This document shows positions 34,500 to 45,470 of a stretch of DNA of 64,000 nucleotides, piece by piece. The translations under genes were made by a program, and so were the position numbers. Source of the stretch: Cryptomeria japonica (Eukaryota > Streptophyta > Pinopsida > Cupressales > Cupressaceae); contig NC_081406.1 of assembly GCF_030272615.1 (NCBI RefSeq), positions 239,746,422-239,810,421 on the forward strand. Direction: 5' to 3'. Within the stretch, counting starts at the first letter, position 1. The number at the start of each line of letters is the position of its first letter. The notes under the pieces were generated by a model, which made no database searches, had not been told where the DNA came from, and was given only the letters and a program-made list of their open reading frames with translations.

Positions 34500-37009
34500 G
34501 TAAGGTCTTGTCTGCATTAAACACCAACTCATTCTTCAAGTGCCACCCTTTACAATTCATTATAGAAACTTTCATTGATAAGTACATTGTTATCATCACT
34601 TATCGCTCCCTCTTTTCCATGCAATTTGTCATAAATGAGGATGACACAGGCATCATTAGGAAGATCTAGTTCACCTATCTAGGAGATCATTTGATCGGCT
34701 CGAACAACCATGTTGGCAACCCAATCAGCCATGGCATTGATCTCTTTATAACCACATGAAATAATACACCACTCAAAGGAGTTAATTATCTCCTTGGTTA
34801 ATGACAGCCCAAATTTTTAGCAAGAGTAAGAGCTTGGTAAGATGCCATGGCTTCAGCTAATTGGTTGGTTTGAGACCCCATGGGGAGAACCACCACTGCA
34901 ATAAAATAGCCAACTTGATTTTTTATCACTCCCCCACACCCAGTCGGCCCTAGGTTCCCCTTGGCCACCCCATCAAAATTAACTTTGATCCAACCAGTCG
35001 GAGGAAAAGACCATTTGCTGCTATCCCTCTTATCCTTCTTGTCATTTCTATCTAAAGATGGAAAAACGTTCCAATTATTGAAAAGATCCAACTTGTCCAT
35101 GTTCTTGAAAAAAAAGAGATTTACCATCAAATTTCAGAATTTCCAAAATGGCCTACTTTATTTTAGTAAAAAACATTTTCAAAGAGGAGTAGAAGTCTCT
35201 GAACATTATATTGTTCATCTCTTTCCAAATTCCCCATACCACATGAGGAAGAATAAAATCCCATAATTTCTTGATAGAATTGTTCGAGGAGTGGCATTTC
35301 CAACCAATGAAGCACTCTTGAATAGAAGCAGGAAAGACCCAATTTAGATTCCAAAACTACAAGACTTGTGACCAAATAGAAGAGGAGAAGGAACATTGGA
35401 GAGAAATATGGTAAACATTTTCTTCCTCATTTAGGCAAAGGTAACATCTATTAGGGAGATGCAAGCCTCTTTTGCAGAGACTATCAGTGGTGAGGATTTT
35501 GTTCTGCAGAAGGATCAAAAAAAAGATATTGATCTTTGGGATAAGGCCATGAACCCAGGCTTTAGACCAATAAGGGGTAAGCTCTTGAGAATGGGACAAA
35601 AAAAGGACAACAAAAGTGAGTGAGAAATTGCTAGAAGAGGTACCAACCCAAATAATCCTATCCTCGAGCATTGGGTCTAACAAAAAAGAATTAAGAAACA
35701 ACATCAAAGGGTTGAGTGTTGGGTCTATGGAATTCAGATTCACCCATTGATTATCCTTCCAATAGTCACCCACCTTAGCTCCAAATCAAGCCTTGCAAGC
35801 ATGGATAAAAGGAGAAAAACTATCCTTATTGGAAAGAGGGGTCTCCAGTAGCCAAATATCCTCCCAAAAATTGAATTTTCTACCATTACCAATAGCCCAT
35901 CTTTTACTAATCCCAGCAGTATATTTAGATTGAGCAACATTATTCTAAATTGTGGAACCAGAAGGGGCTTCAAAGGAAGTAAGAAACTCAACAAGAGATG
36001 ACTGAGAATGTAGGTATTTGGCTTTCCAAATTGAATTGCATTCACCAATTTCCCCAAATTTCCTCTAGATTTGATTGGCGAGGAGATATCTATTAAGGGT
36101 CTTACTGTTTCTCAAACCAAGGCCACCCATTTTTTTAGGTCTGTAGACTTTATCCCAGGCAATCAAAGAAATCCATTTCCTCCCCTCAACCCCTAACCAA
36201 AGAAAAGACTTTTTAATATTTTCAATGGCATCAACAAACTTGATTAGGATTCTAAACAATCTTAAGGAATACATAGGTAAACTCTAGAGGGAGGATTTTA
36301 ATAATTGAATCTTCCCTGCTTCGCTAAGAAGGGAACCTTTTTAGCTAGCTAACTTCTTGTGCAACTTGTCCACCAGATTAATCTGAAATGAGTCAGGAGG
36401 TTTTGTCAATAGAGGGAGACCCAAGTAGATAAAAGGAAACAAACTTATTTGACATCCCAAGATTCTAGCTATTCTCCTTTGCGTGTCTTTAGGAGTGTTG
36501 AGGAAGAAGAGAGAGCTTTTCATCCAGTTTATCCGCTAGCCTGAAGCTTGGCTATAGTAATTCAGAGCCTATTTTAGAGTTCTAGCTTCCTTGATAGTTG
36601 ATGATCCTAGTAGAACCATGCCATCAACAAATTTTTTATGAGAGAAGACCCTATCAGTAGACAATGGTCTGACACTTTTAGATAACCTTCAGAAATAAGC
36701 TTGTTGATGTATCTACCCAAACTTTCAGCCAAAAGAAAAAACAAAATAGGGGATATAGGATCCCCTTGTTTGAGTCCCCTTGAAGACTTGAATAAGGGGG
36801 TAGGAGAACCATTAACAATAACAGAGAGTGAGGGGGTAGATATCAGTTGGAAAAACATCTGAATCACTTTCTCACCAAATCCAAAAGCTTTAAGGACTTT
36901 GAGAAAAAAATTCCAGTCCACCCAATCATAAGCCTTTGATAGATCTAGTTTCATTAGGAGTCCCTGATTTTTTATTCTTCCAAAGAGTGAATATTCTCAT
37001 GGACCGTAT
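34500..37009 (-). mobile_element. LINE (L1-like), 3' part: RT end, zf-RVT, RNase H
   Basis: Minus-strand non-LTR retrotransposon ORF2 in fragments. Protein order from 37009: ENIHSLEE, then MKLDLSKAYDWVDWNFF and SRGLKQGDPISPILFFLLAE (RT core, 36954-36607); FLNTPKDTQRRIARILG and FIYLGLPLL (36523-36341); NIKKSFLWLGVEGRKWISLI with GGLGLRNSKTLNRYLL (36274-36065); zinc-binding RT-associated region KAWVHGLIPKINIF, LCKRGLHLPNRCYLCLNEEE (to 35357); RNase H WIKVNFDGVAKGNLGPTGCG and INAMADWVANMVV (35050-34690). Many stops and frameshifts. The 5' part of the RT is at 62231-62790, beyond E6. The exact 3' end is uncertain and may be at about 32430 if the adjacent ORF is part of it. Confidence 0.9.
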
Positions 37010-38524
37010 TGATGAATTATATTGGCATAACTGATGAGATGATAGTGTACTGATAAAGGATGATCTTGATATGAGAATAATTGATGGATTGTTGGTGATG
37101 ATATAAATGTGATATGATGACTATATGATCAGTTATTTGTGTTGTCATTGATGGAAACCATGTTTGTTTATGTTTTTTATTTTATCTAAGCTATCCAAGT
37201 CTATCATTAGTGCCTAACTGGTAATGAATTGAATTGAACAACAAAACTGCTAAGTAGTAGTCAACCGGTAAGCATGAACAAAGAAGGAGATGGTTGCGGT
37301 ATAGATTCGTGTTGAGTTAGGTTTTGCGGTTTGGAATGTATGCTTATGACATTGTAATGAGTCTATGTTTGCAACCACATAATGTTTGGAGAACCAGAAG
37401 TCATGATTGACTATTGTATATTTAGTGTAGGGTTTGAGAATCGGTAACAAGATCTTTGACCAGTGATATTTTATGGTTTGGTGATGGATGTTTTCATGTT
37501 CTTAACTTAGTGGTGACATGTTAGAATCTATGGGAATGGATAAAAATTTATTTGAGTACATACAAGGAGTGAATTTTTTGGGAAACAATGAAGTGCTTAG
37601 CAGAATGTGATAAGTCGTTGAAAGCTTATGAGATTGATGTGTGGTGATGTGTTATGATCATTCAATGATTGTAATTATCTTGAAATTCATTGTAATGATC
37701 TGTATGATGAGTTGTAATGATTTTCAATGATCTGTTATGATCTATGATGTAAATTTATTGTAAGTTAGGGTTATGTAACTTACCTAATTGTAAAGTGTAT
37801 TTAGGTCAAGTTTGAGAAGGTTTTTTGTGTCACTGATCAAAGAAGAAGAATGTGTCGAACTAGATTGATATGTCTGCATGAGTGAAGTAGACTGGAGCTG
37901 AAATGGATTTGTACTAGCAAGCAAAGAGTGCATTGATCAGATCTTTTATTTGTTGTTCCCTAACAGTTATAACATTATTAAAATCCCTTAACCAGTTAGG
38001 TCTTAACAGGCCTGATATTGCAAATCCCTTTGCTGGGTGGCTCATTAATTTGGGTTTAAATCCTTTAGCAAGGTTACTCCTAATAGGGTAGAGCACTTAA
38101 CAGGATTGAGGTTTAAATCCCTTCACTAAGTGACTCCTAACATGGTCTACTCTTAACTGGGCATTATCATATAGCTCCTAACCAGGCTAGGCTCTTAACA
38201 GGGTGCATTCCAAAAGAGTGCAAATCTTGTGGGTACTAATTCCCTTCAAGGTTTTTCCCATTTGGGTTTCCACATGAAAAATCTCAGTGTTCATATGGTG
38301 GTTGATTTTTTTATATGTGGATTTGATATCGTTTCATCGCTTACATGTTGATGAACACATGAATGAGTAGTTTGGTAAATCTTCTTTAAGTGATTGATTG
38401 AGTAATTACCGATATTGTTTATGAACTATTTTGTGAAGTATTTTGTAGATTGGTGAAAGATTGCAGTTTCTTGATATTACTGATTTAGCCCCCTCTTGGT
38501 AATAACTAGATCCTCACAATAACA
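37010..38524 (+). repeat. E6 5' LTR
   Basis: About 1515 bp ending GATCCTCACAATAACA. Its start (TGATGAATTATATTGGCATA) is altered relative to TGTTGGAATGTTGGCATA in the 3' LTR. It contains a roughly 60-base segment near 37212-37288 that the 3' LTR lacks (around 60977). Confidence 0.85.
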
Positions 38525-38540
38525 ATTGGTATCAAAGAAC
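38525..38540 (+). promoter_or_regulatory. E6 primer-binding site (initiator tRNA-Met type)
   Basis: ATTGGTATCAAAGAAC directly follows the LTR end. It keeps TGGTATCA and has changes at the GAGC end of the usual Copia site. Confidence 0.8.
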
Positions 38541-38589
38541 TAGGTCCTCTTTGTGCAGAAGCTTAACCACTTGAGGAAAAGATCTGAAG

Positions 38590-39460
38590 ATGATGAAGAA
38601 GGAGGGTTCCAAATTCACTAAGGACAACTACATAATATGGAGTGATAAAATTAAGATTTACATAAAAGGTATGGGTGCTCAGTTCTGGCAACATGTTATT
38701 ACTAAGTATGTACCTCCTACTAGTCCTCTAATTGCAGATCAACTTAAGGAGAAATAGGAAAACATTCAAGCATTGGAAGCCATTGTAAGTATACTTTCTG
38801 ATACTAAATATATTGATGTCCATGGTTTAGAAACTTCTTTTGAAGTTTGGAAGAAGTTATAATTAATCTATGGTGGTGATAAGCATGTTCAAAAGGCTAA
38901 AGAAAAGAGTCTTCGAGGAAATTTTGATGACACGAGAGTGATGGAAGGAGAAAATATCACTCAGTATGGACAAAGGATAAAATAAGTTATTGATGGAACA
39001 AAAAGTGTTGGTGGTACTATAGAAGAAGACACTATGTTGAGTAAGATGCTTAGAACCCTATTTCTTTCCTATGCCATTAGAGTGCCTTCTATTCAAGAGT
39101 TGAGGTCAGTTAGTAATGATAAGGTTACTATTGATTCTTTCATTGGTAAGCTCATTGCTTTTGAGTTAAATAGTTTTGATAATAGTGTACCTAAGACAAA
39201 ATCTTCTTTCAAAGCATCTATATCTAGTGTACTAGTGAGAAAAGGGAAAGATGTTTGTCATATTCATGAATGCAGGTCAATTCATCATGGAGGTAGTAAA
39301 ACTGATGTGGATGATGAAGGTCATCTGATGGAATTTGAAGCTCTATTGGCAAAAAGACTTCCTAGGGGCACTAGTAAGTTACAAAGGTCAGTTGCCTCTC
39401 AAATTTTTCTCTTGTAACAAGATGGGGCATATAGTTGCAAATTTTCCTAATAGTGATCAA
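38590..39460 (+). pseudogene. gag: E6 Gag
   Basis: Copia Gag starting MMKKEGSKFTKDNYIIWSDK at 38590. The capsid region contains FEVWKKL, LIYGGDKHVQKAKEKSL and MLSKMLRTLFLSYAIRVPSI, close to the E4 Gag. In-frame stops replace residues at about 38756, 38861 and 38983. After 39400 a frameshift leads to the knuckle remnant SCNKMGHIVANFP, in which the first and last Cys are Phe, so zinc binding is lost. Confidence 0.85.
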
Positions 39461-39559
39461 AAGGAAAAATTTAGAAAATATAAGGGAAACGTAAAGAAAT
39501 AGTGCTATGTTGCAGTTGACAAAAGAGTCACTGATGAGGAATCTGAGGATGAAGATAAT

Positions 39560-42500
39560 GAGGAGATTATTTTTGTTGTTGTTAAGGAATATTTGTTTGA
39601 TAAAAAGGCTTTAGTATTGCACATTCACAACAGTGATGAATGGATTATTGACAGTGGTTGCTCACACCACATGACCGATGATAAGAACAAGTTTCTTTCT
39701 CTTGAACAATTTGATGGTGGTGTAGTAATATTTGGGCACAATTCACCTTGTATGGTAAAAGGTAAAGGTTCTATCTCTTTGAATGGCAAAATTAGTGTTG
39801 ATGATGTATATTGGCCTGAAGGTTTGAAATATAACTTATAGAGTGTTGGTTAGTTGAATGACAAAGGTTATCATCTTGAGTTTAATAATTGAGTGTGTAA
39901 GATCTTAGGATGCAAAGGAGAATTAATTGCTACTAGTAAACAAACTAATGGTAACTTATTCCATCTGAATGCTAGTGTAAACAGGTGTTTGGTTGCTAAG
40001 GTTGAAGATAGTTTGTTATGGCATAGAAGGTTTTGTCATGTGAACTTTGATAATGTGGTTAAGGTCAGAAAGTCTAGTATGGTGAGAGATATGCCACAAC
40101 TTGTTAAACCAGACAATGTGATGTGTAAAGAATGTTAGTTGGGTAAGATGACTACATATTCTTTTAAGAGTAAATCTTTTTCTTCTGAGCATATCTTAGA
40201 TTCAGTGCACACTGACTTATGTGGTCCTATGAGGACTAGAAGTTTTTATGGTGATAAGTATTTCATGTTATTTACTGATGCTTTTTCTAGAATGACGTGG
40301 GTTACTTTTCTGAAGGAAAATTCAGAAGCTTTCAACAAGTTCAAGGCATTCAAGGCCTTAGTAGAAAAGGAATTTGGTAAGAATCTTAAGTGCCTGAAAT
40401 CTGACCGAGGTGGAGAGTTTACATCAGATGAGTTTGTAAGATATTGTGATGAAAATGGAATAAAGAGGCAATTATCTACTCCAAGGACACCACAATAGAA
40501 TGGAATTGCAGAAAGGAGAAAGAAAACCATTGTTGAAGCAACAAGGACTATGCTAATATAGGGAGATGTACCTAAGATATTTTGGAGAGAAGCAATTAGC
40601 ACTGTTGTATACACATTGAATGGGGTACTAGTGAAGAAAGGTAATGATAAGACACCCTATGAGTTATAGTATGGTAAAAATCCTAATGTCATTTATTTCA
40701 AAGTTTTTTGCAGCAGATGTTTTATAAAAGGAGATGAATATACTGGTAAATTTGACCCTAAAAGTGATGAGGGAACATTCCTTGGCTACTCTACTAAGAG
40801 AAAAGTTCTCGAGTGTTTTAACAAAAGGAAAAAGAAGGTTTGGAGAGTGTAAATGTAAAAGTTGATGAGTTTCTTGATAAACCTAATGATACTATAGCAA
40901 ATCTGATCCAGCCGATGATGAACAAAAACTTGTGATTATTGAACTGGAAGTGCAGAAAGATCTTGAGCAGAATAGTGCAGTGGAAGAAGCTCAATAAATA
41001 GAAGATTAAGATGATGAATAACAAGAAGAGGTTATTGCACTAGAATAGGTTATACCTAGGTATGTAAGGTTAAATCATTCTCAAGACCAGATAATAGGTG
41101 ACAAAAATGCTGGAGTGCAGACTAGAAGAAAAATCAAAGAAATCTCTTGTCTGATTTCCATAGTTAAATTGAAGATAGTGAGAGAATTTTTTAAGGATGA
41201 TGATTGGTTAAAATAAATGAATGAAGAGCTTGATTAGATTAAGAAAAACAACACTTCGTCACTTTTTCCTAGACTTGATGATAAAAATGTGATTGGTACA
41301 AAGTGGGTATTTAAAAACAAGTTGAATGAAGAAGGAGAAGTTGTTAGAAACAAGGAAAGACTAGTATGCAAAGGGTATGCACATGAAGAAGGTGAAGATT
41401 ATGGAGATACCTTTGCATTGGTTCATTGCTTGAAGGTGTTAGAATGCTACTTGCATTTGCAACTTTTAAAGGTTTTAAAGTTTATCAAATGGATGTAAAG
41501 TCAACATTTATGAATGGTATTCTTGAAGAACAGGTGTATATTGAACAACCGGATGGGTTTGCATTTAGAGAAGATAAGGATATGGTATGCAAACTGCATA
41601 AAGAATTATATGTATTAAAGAAAGCACCAAGGGCATGGTATGAAATACTTCATGCACATCTGATAAAGATAGCATTTTAGAGAACCAGTGAGGACAAAAA
41701 TATTTATTTGTTGATTGAAGGAGACAAGATGTTGATTCTAGAAGTATTTGTTGATGACATTATATTTGGAGGAGATGATGATATGTGTATGAATTTTGTA
41801 GATGAGATGAAGGAAGAGTTTGAGATGTCTCTGATAGGTGAGATAAAGTTTTTCATTGGTTTCCAAGTCCAACAGTTGGAAGGTGATATCTTTATTAGTC
41901 AATCTAAGTATGTGAAGGAAGTGTTAAAAACCTTTGGAATGGAAGACTATAAACCTATTGGAACACCTATGGTTATAGGTTGTAGATTATCAAAAGAAGA
42001 TGATTCACCCTTAGTGGATGAGAAGGAATACAGAACTATGATTGGGAAACTTCACTATGTTTTTCATAGTAGACCAGATATTTCCCATGTAGTTGGTTTA
42101 GTAGCAAGATTTCAAAAGAGCCCTCAGGAGACAAATATGATAGTAGTAAAGAGAATATTCAGATATCTTAGAGGGACAATTAATTATGGATTGTGGTATC
42201 CATATAGAGGAATTTTTTCGTTCCAGGTATTTAGTGATGCTGATTGGGTAGGAAATGTAGATGACCGAAAAAGAACAACTGGTGGTGCATTCTTTCTAGG
42301 TGGTACAATGATATCTTGGACTAGTAAGAAACAAAGTTGTATATCTCACTCTATAGAAGAAGAATAATGTGTGGTTGCATCCATGAATTATACACAAGCT
42401 ATATGGATGAGAAATGTCTTGGAAGGATTCAAGGAGGATATGACAGAACTGGTGATCATACAGTGTGATAACATTAGTGCTATAAACATTTTAAATAACC

Positions 42501-42700
42501 TGGTACTGCATGCTAGGACTAAACATATTAAACTGAAGTATCACTTTATGAGAGAAAGAGTATAGGAAAAGAAAGTGAGATTGGAGCATGTGTCTAGTAA
42601 GGAAAAAATGGCATATATATTCATAAAACTATTGCCTAAGGCTACCTTTGAATATCTTAGAGGTAAGTTAGGGGTTATACACCTACCCAAGGTCAACTAA
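39560..42700 (+). pseudogene. pol: E6 pol: protease, integrase, reverse transcriptase, RNase H
   Basis: Order and motifs: protease WIIDSGCSHHMTDDK (about 39640-39685, intact); pre-integrase LLWHRRFCHVNFDNVVKV; integrase with HTDLCGPMRTRSF, LKSDRGGEFTSDEF and a broken PQ*NGIAERR (stop at about 40496); RT with IGTKWVFKNKLNEEGEVVRN, QMDVKSTFMNGILEEQVYIE, an intact FVDDIIFGGDD (about 41750) and DISHVVGLVARFQ; RNase H with DADWVGNVDDRKRTTGGAFF and ARTKHIKLKYHFM; C-terminal FEYLRGKLGVI and a stop at 42698-42700. Stops (for example 39839, 40136, 41678, 42365) and frameshifts near 40840 and 41425 inactivate it. Confidence 0.9.
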
Positions 42701-42771
42701 GAAGATGTGGAAGCATCAATCTAGTAAATTCTTCAATATCTTTCACTATGGATTGATGAAAAGTGGGCTAA

Positions 42772-43040
42772 TCCTCAGGGGGAGTAGCTAAGATGAGGCA
42801 CATAGAGATGATGGAGATAGTAGCAGTCAAAGATGAAGACAAAAAATACCTTTGCACCTTTGGCACTGCTATCAAAGGGGGAGAAGAAATGAAACAATGA
42901 GAAGTAATGCAAAGGAGGAGAAGATCAAGTAAAGAACACATTAGTACAACATGACATGATGAGTTCCTGGTATTTGTCATTAGTTGATTGTTTTGTTGTT
43001 GCATTATTTTAGTGTTGCCATTAATGCCAAAGGGGGAGAA
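42772..43040 (+). promoter_or_regulatory. E6 purine tracts and polypurine tract
   Basis: Purine tracts at about 42775 (TCAGGGGGAGTAG), 42873 (CAAAGGGGGAGAAG) and 43028-43040 (CAAAGGGGGAGAA), the last adjoining the 3' LTR start. The three have the same order and near-identical wording as in E2 at 8185, 8283 and 8480. Confidence 0.75.
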
Positions 43041-43133
43041 TGTTGGAATGTTGGCATAACTGATGAGATGATGGTGTATCAGTAAAAGATGATGTTGATA
43101 TGAGAAGAATTGATGGATTGTTGGTGATGATAT
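43041..43133 (+). repeat. E6 3' LTR, first 93 bases
   Basis: Begins TGTTGGAATGTTGGCATAAC and matches the E6 5' LTR from about 37010 until GGTGATGATAT, where E5 is inserted. Bases 43129-43133 are the left GATAT target duplication of E5. Confidence 0.92.
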
Positions 43134-43483
43134 TGTACGTTAGGAAATAGGAAATCATCATAAGCAAGTATATCAAAACACTAGGCATTAGCTCAATCAC
43201 GAAAACACAAAATGTAATGATCTAATCCTAAACAACACTCAATAGAGACATGAAATAAAAGCATTCAAAAATGAAAGATTATGCAAACCATAGACATGAC
43301 TTGAACGCTCCTTCATGCAGCTCCATTGTTCTTCTTTCCTCTTCAAATGGTTGGATTGTGGATCTCACCTACAAGTGCACACACACAATTGAAAGCAAGT
43401 AGACAAGATTACTGATCAAGAGTACTCGAAATTCGATAGTCTGATTACCAATTACCAAATTAGCCTTGATTGATGAAGATCAT

Positions 43484-43494
43484 CCAATTTATAG
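43484..43494 (-). promoter_or_regulatory. Probable TATA box of the E5 LTR
   Basis: CTATAAATTGG on the minus strand, conserved in the 5' LTR at 59722-59732, which is the copy that would drive the element. Confidence 0.55.
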
Positions 43495-44099
43495 AGGAAT
43501 TGGAGAGATGACAAGATTAGCATGATCTAATTCAAATGAAAATTGCAAATCAATTATGACAAATTATGCACTTTCCATGCAAAATTTGTTGATTGATAAT
43601 TTATGACAAATTATGACAACTTCTATGTCAAAATTGATTGATTGTCAATTATGACAAATTTATGACAAATTGACATGTCATTTCCATGAATTTAGGAGAG
43701 AAATAGGAGGAAATTGAAATTAGGAATTAGAAAATTAGGAAATTAGAGAATTAAGAAATTAGGAATTAAGAAATTGATGGAAATTATAAATTAGTGAATT
43801 AATCAATAATTTTTCATTTATTAATTAATTCATTCACAAAGAGGAATAATTAGCCAATTAAATGAATATTTAATTGTAATGAGAAAACTTAGGATAAATA
43901 AGTAATTTATTAATCCTAAAGGAAGAAATGATGCACAAGGTTAAATGACTAAATCATGAAACCCTAGAAGATGAATTAGCAAAGCAAGGATGTCAATTAG
44001 GTCTTGGTTGAAGATAATTAATGTCGATCATGATTTTGATTTAACAAAGACCAATATGATAAATGATTTGATTGATAAATGCGCCAAATGACGAGGAAC

Positions 44100-44330
44100 A
44101 ATGACAAATTGATCCAAATTGACATAATTGAGACAGACAATGATCGATAGCGAAATGATCGCAAAATGACAAAATTGACAAAAGGACGAGGATCGATGAT
44201 AAAATAGGTTGCAAGACGACAAGATTGGAAATGACCACGATCGATGACAAATCGATCGCAAAATGACAAGATCGAACAATGACAATGATCGATGACAAAT
44301 CGATCGCAAAATGACAAAATTGAAAAGAGG
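44100..44330. repeat. Tandem repeat inside the E5 LTR
   Basis: Imperfect units built from GATCGATGACAAATCGATCG followed by CAAAATGACAAnATnG, about 50-60 bases each and decaying toward 44100. The block is also in the other LTR (about 60340-60560). The unit contains self-complementary CGATCG sites. Confidence 0.75.
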
Positions 44331-45149
44331 ACAAAATCCTAATTAGGATTGACGATGTCCAAAATGATGACAAATGAATACGCACATTGATGCGATAGGA
44401 TAAAATCGATCAAAATCATGACTGGATAGCGTTATCGACAAGACCAAATTTGAGAACGAGATGATTGAAGAATGTAGAAGAATGACTTGATGCTCGCAAA
44501 TGATAAAAACCAAGTGCATGACATAGGAGAAATGTTAATGCGACGCAAAAACCTAAAATGAGGCAATGCGCAAATGTTAAAGTATGACCTCGCAAGCGTT
44601 GACCATTTTTAGGTGTCTACATTTTGCCCCTCTTTGAGACAATGCGATTTTAAGCGTTGTTTCAAAGAACAATACTGAAAATGCCCTAGACAATTGACAA
44701 TGACATATGCATGCCCCCTTGAGGAATTGGCCGAAAACATGCAGAAAAGAGGCCAATTGATCGATAAAAATGATAGGATCGAACGGACGGACAATCAGAG
44801 ATCGGATGCATGAAGGACAAGCAATTTAAGGTGCACAAGACCATGACCAACATAAGATGGAGAGGGTGCACGTCCATCTATGCAATGACCAAGAGCTATA
44901 AATGAGACCAAGAGGGTGAAAATTGCTCATTTGTACTAGCCAAAGAGGAGGATTTATTACTCTGGATAAGGACACTTGCAGACAGATGGCGAACATTCCA
45001 AGGGCAGATCACCTTGGAGAATGTGTACGCACACTCAGACGACCGGACGACACAGGAGCAGCGGTATGGATCTCAAAAACCCATGTTTTAAATTTCATGA
45101 ATGTTAAATGCTTGCGGGACATTGCGGGGCCTACGGAAACTGCAAAAAT

Positions 45150-45275
45150 GGACTCCTGCACTTGTGCAGGGCGAATCTTGCGCTTGTGTAGGGTCTTCTG
45201 CACTTGTGTAGGAAGACACAAGCGCAGGTTACCTGACACAGGCGCAGGTTCCTTGACACAGGCGCAAGAGTGCAT
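45150..45275. repeat. ACACA-type repeat array in inverted arrangement, E5 3' region
   Basis: Left half: GCACTTGTGCAGG, GCGCTTGTGTAGG and GCACTTGTGTAGG. Right half: ACACAAGCGCAGG, ACACAGGCGCAGG and ACACAGGCGCAAG. The halves are reverse complements in type, so RNA from either strand could fold on itself. The same unit occurs in the E5 leader at 59130-59260. Confidence 0.75.
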
Positions 45276-45470
45276 GAAAAACCCTAATTTTGGTCAAAAT
45301 GACATGCAAATGATCCGAAACAGAGGGAGAAGGGTAGGGGAGGTCAGATTAGATGAAAAAAACCTTGATTTGAACATGAAAATGAGGAAATGCAACCTGT
45401 AGGAGCAAACCCTAAAAACTGACAAAAATATGCCCCAATTGCGATGTAGAGTCGACAGTATCCGTTGATC

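Larger units (their letters stand above)
43134..44621 (-). repeat. E5 3' LTR (left copy)
   Basis: About 1488 bp. On the minus strand it starts TGTAGACACCTAAAAATGG at 44621 and ends CTAACGTACA at 43134. A minus-strand TATA sequence CTATAAATTGG lies at 43484-43494. It contains a GATCGATGACAAATCGATCG repeat block at about 44100-44330. Small open frames in this block are repeat artefacts. Confidence 0.95.

Noticed and set aside
37000-37014. Target duplication for E6
   Set aside because: GTATT on the left does not match GAGTC on the right; the left LTR start is altered, so no duplication can be claimed.
44018-44385. Three overlapping minus-strand ORFs with repeated CHFAIDLSSI and SFCDRFVIDH
   Set aside because: They are translations of the CGATCG tandem units inside the E5 LTR and recur in the other LTR; not proteins.
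44923-45402. 159-codon plus-strand ORF upstream of the PMD frame
   Set aside because: It overlaps the inverted ACACA repeat array, is Cys/Arg-rich from repeat translation and is not in frame with the PMD. No domain.
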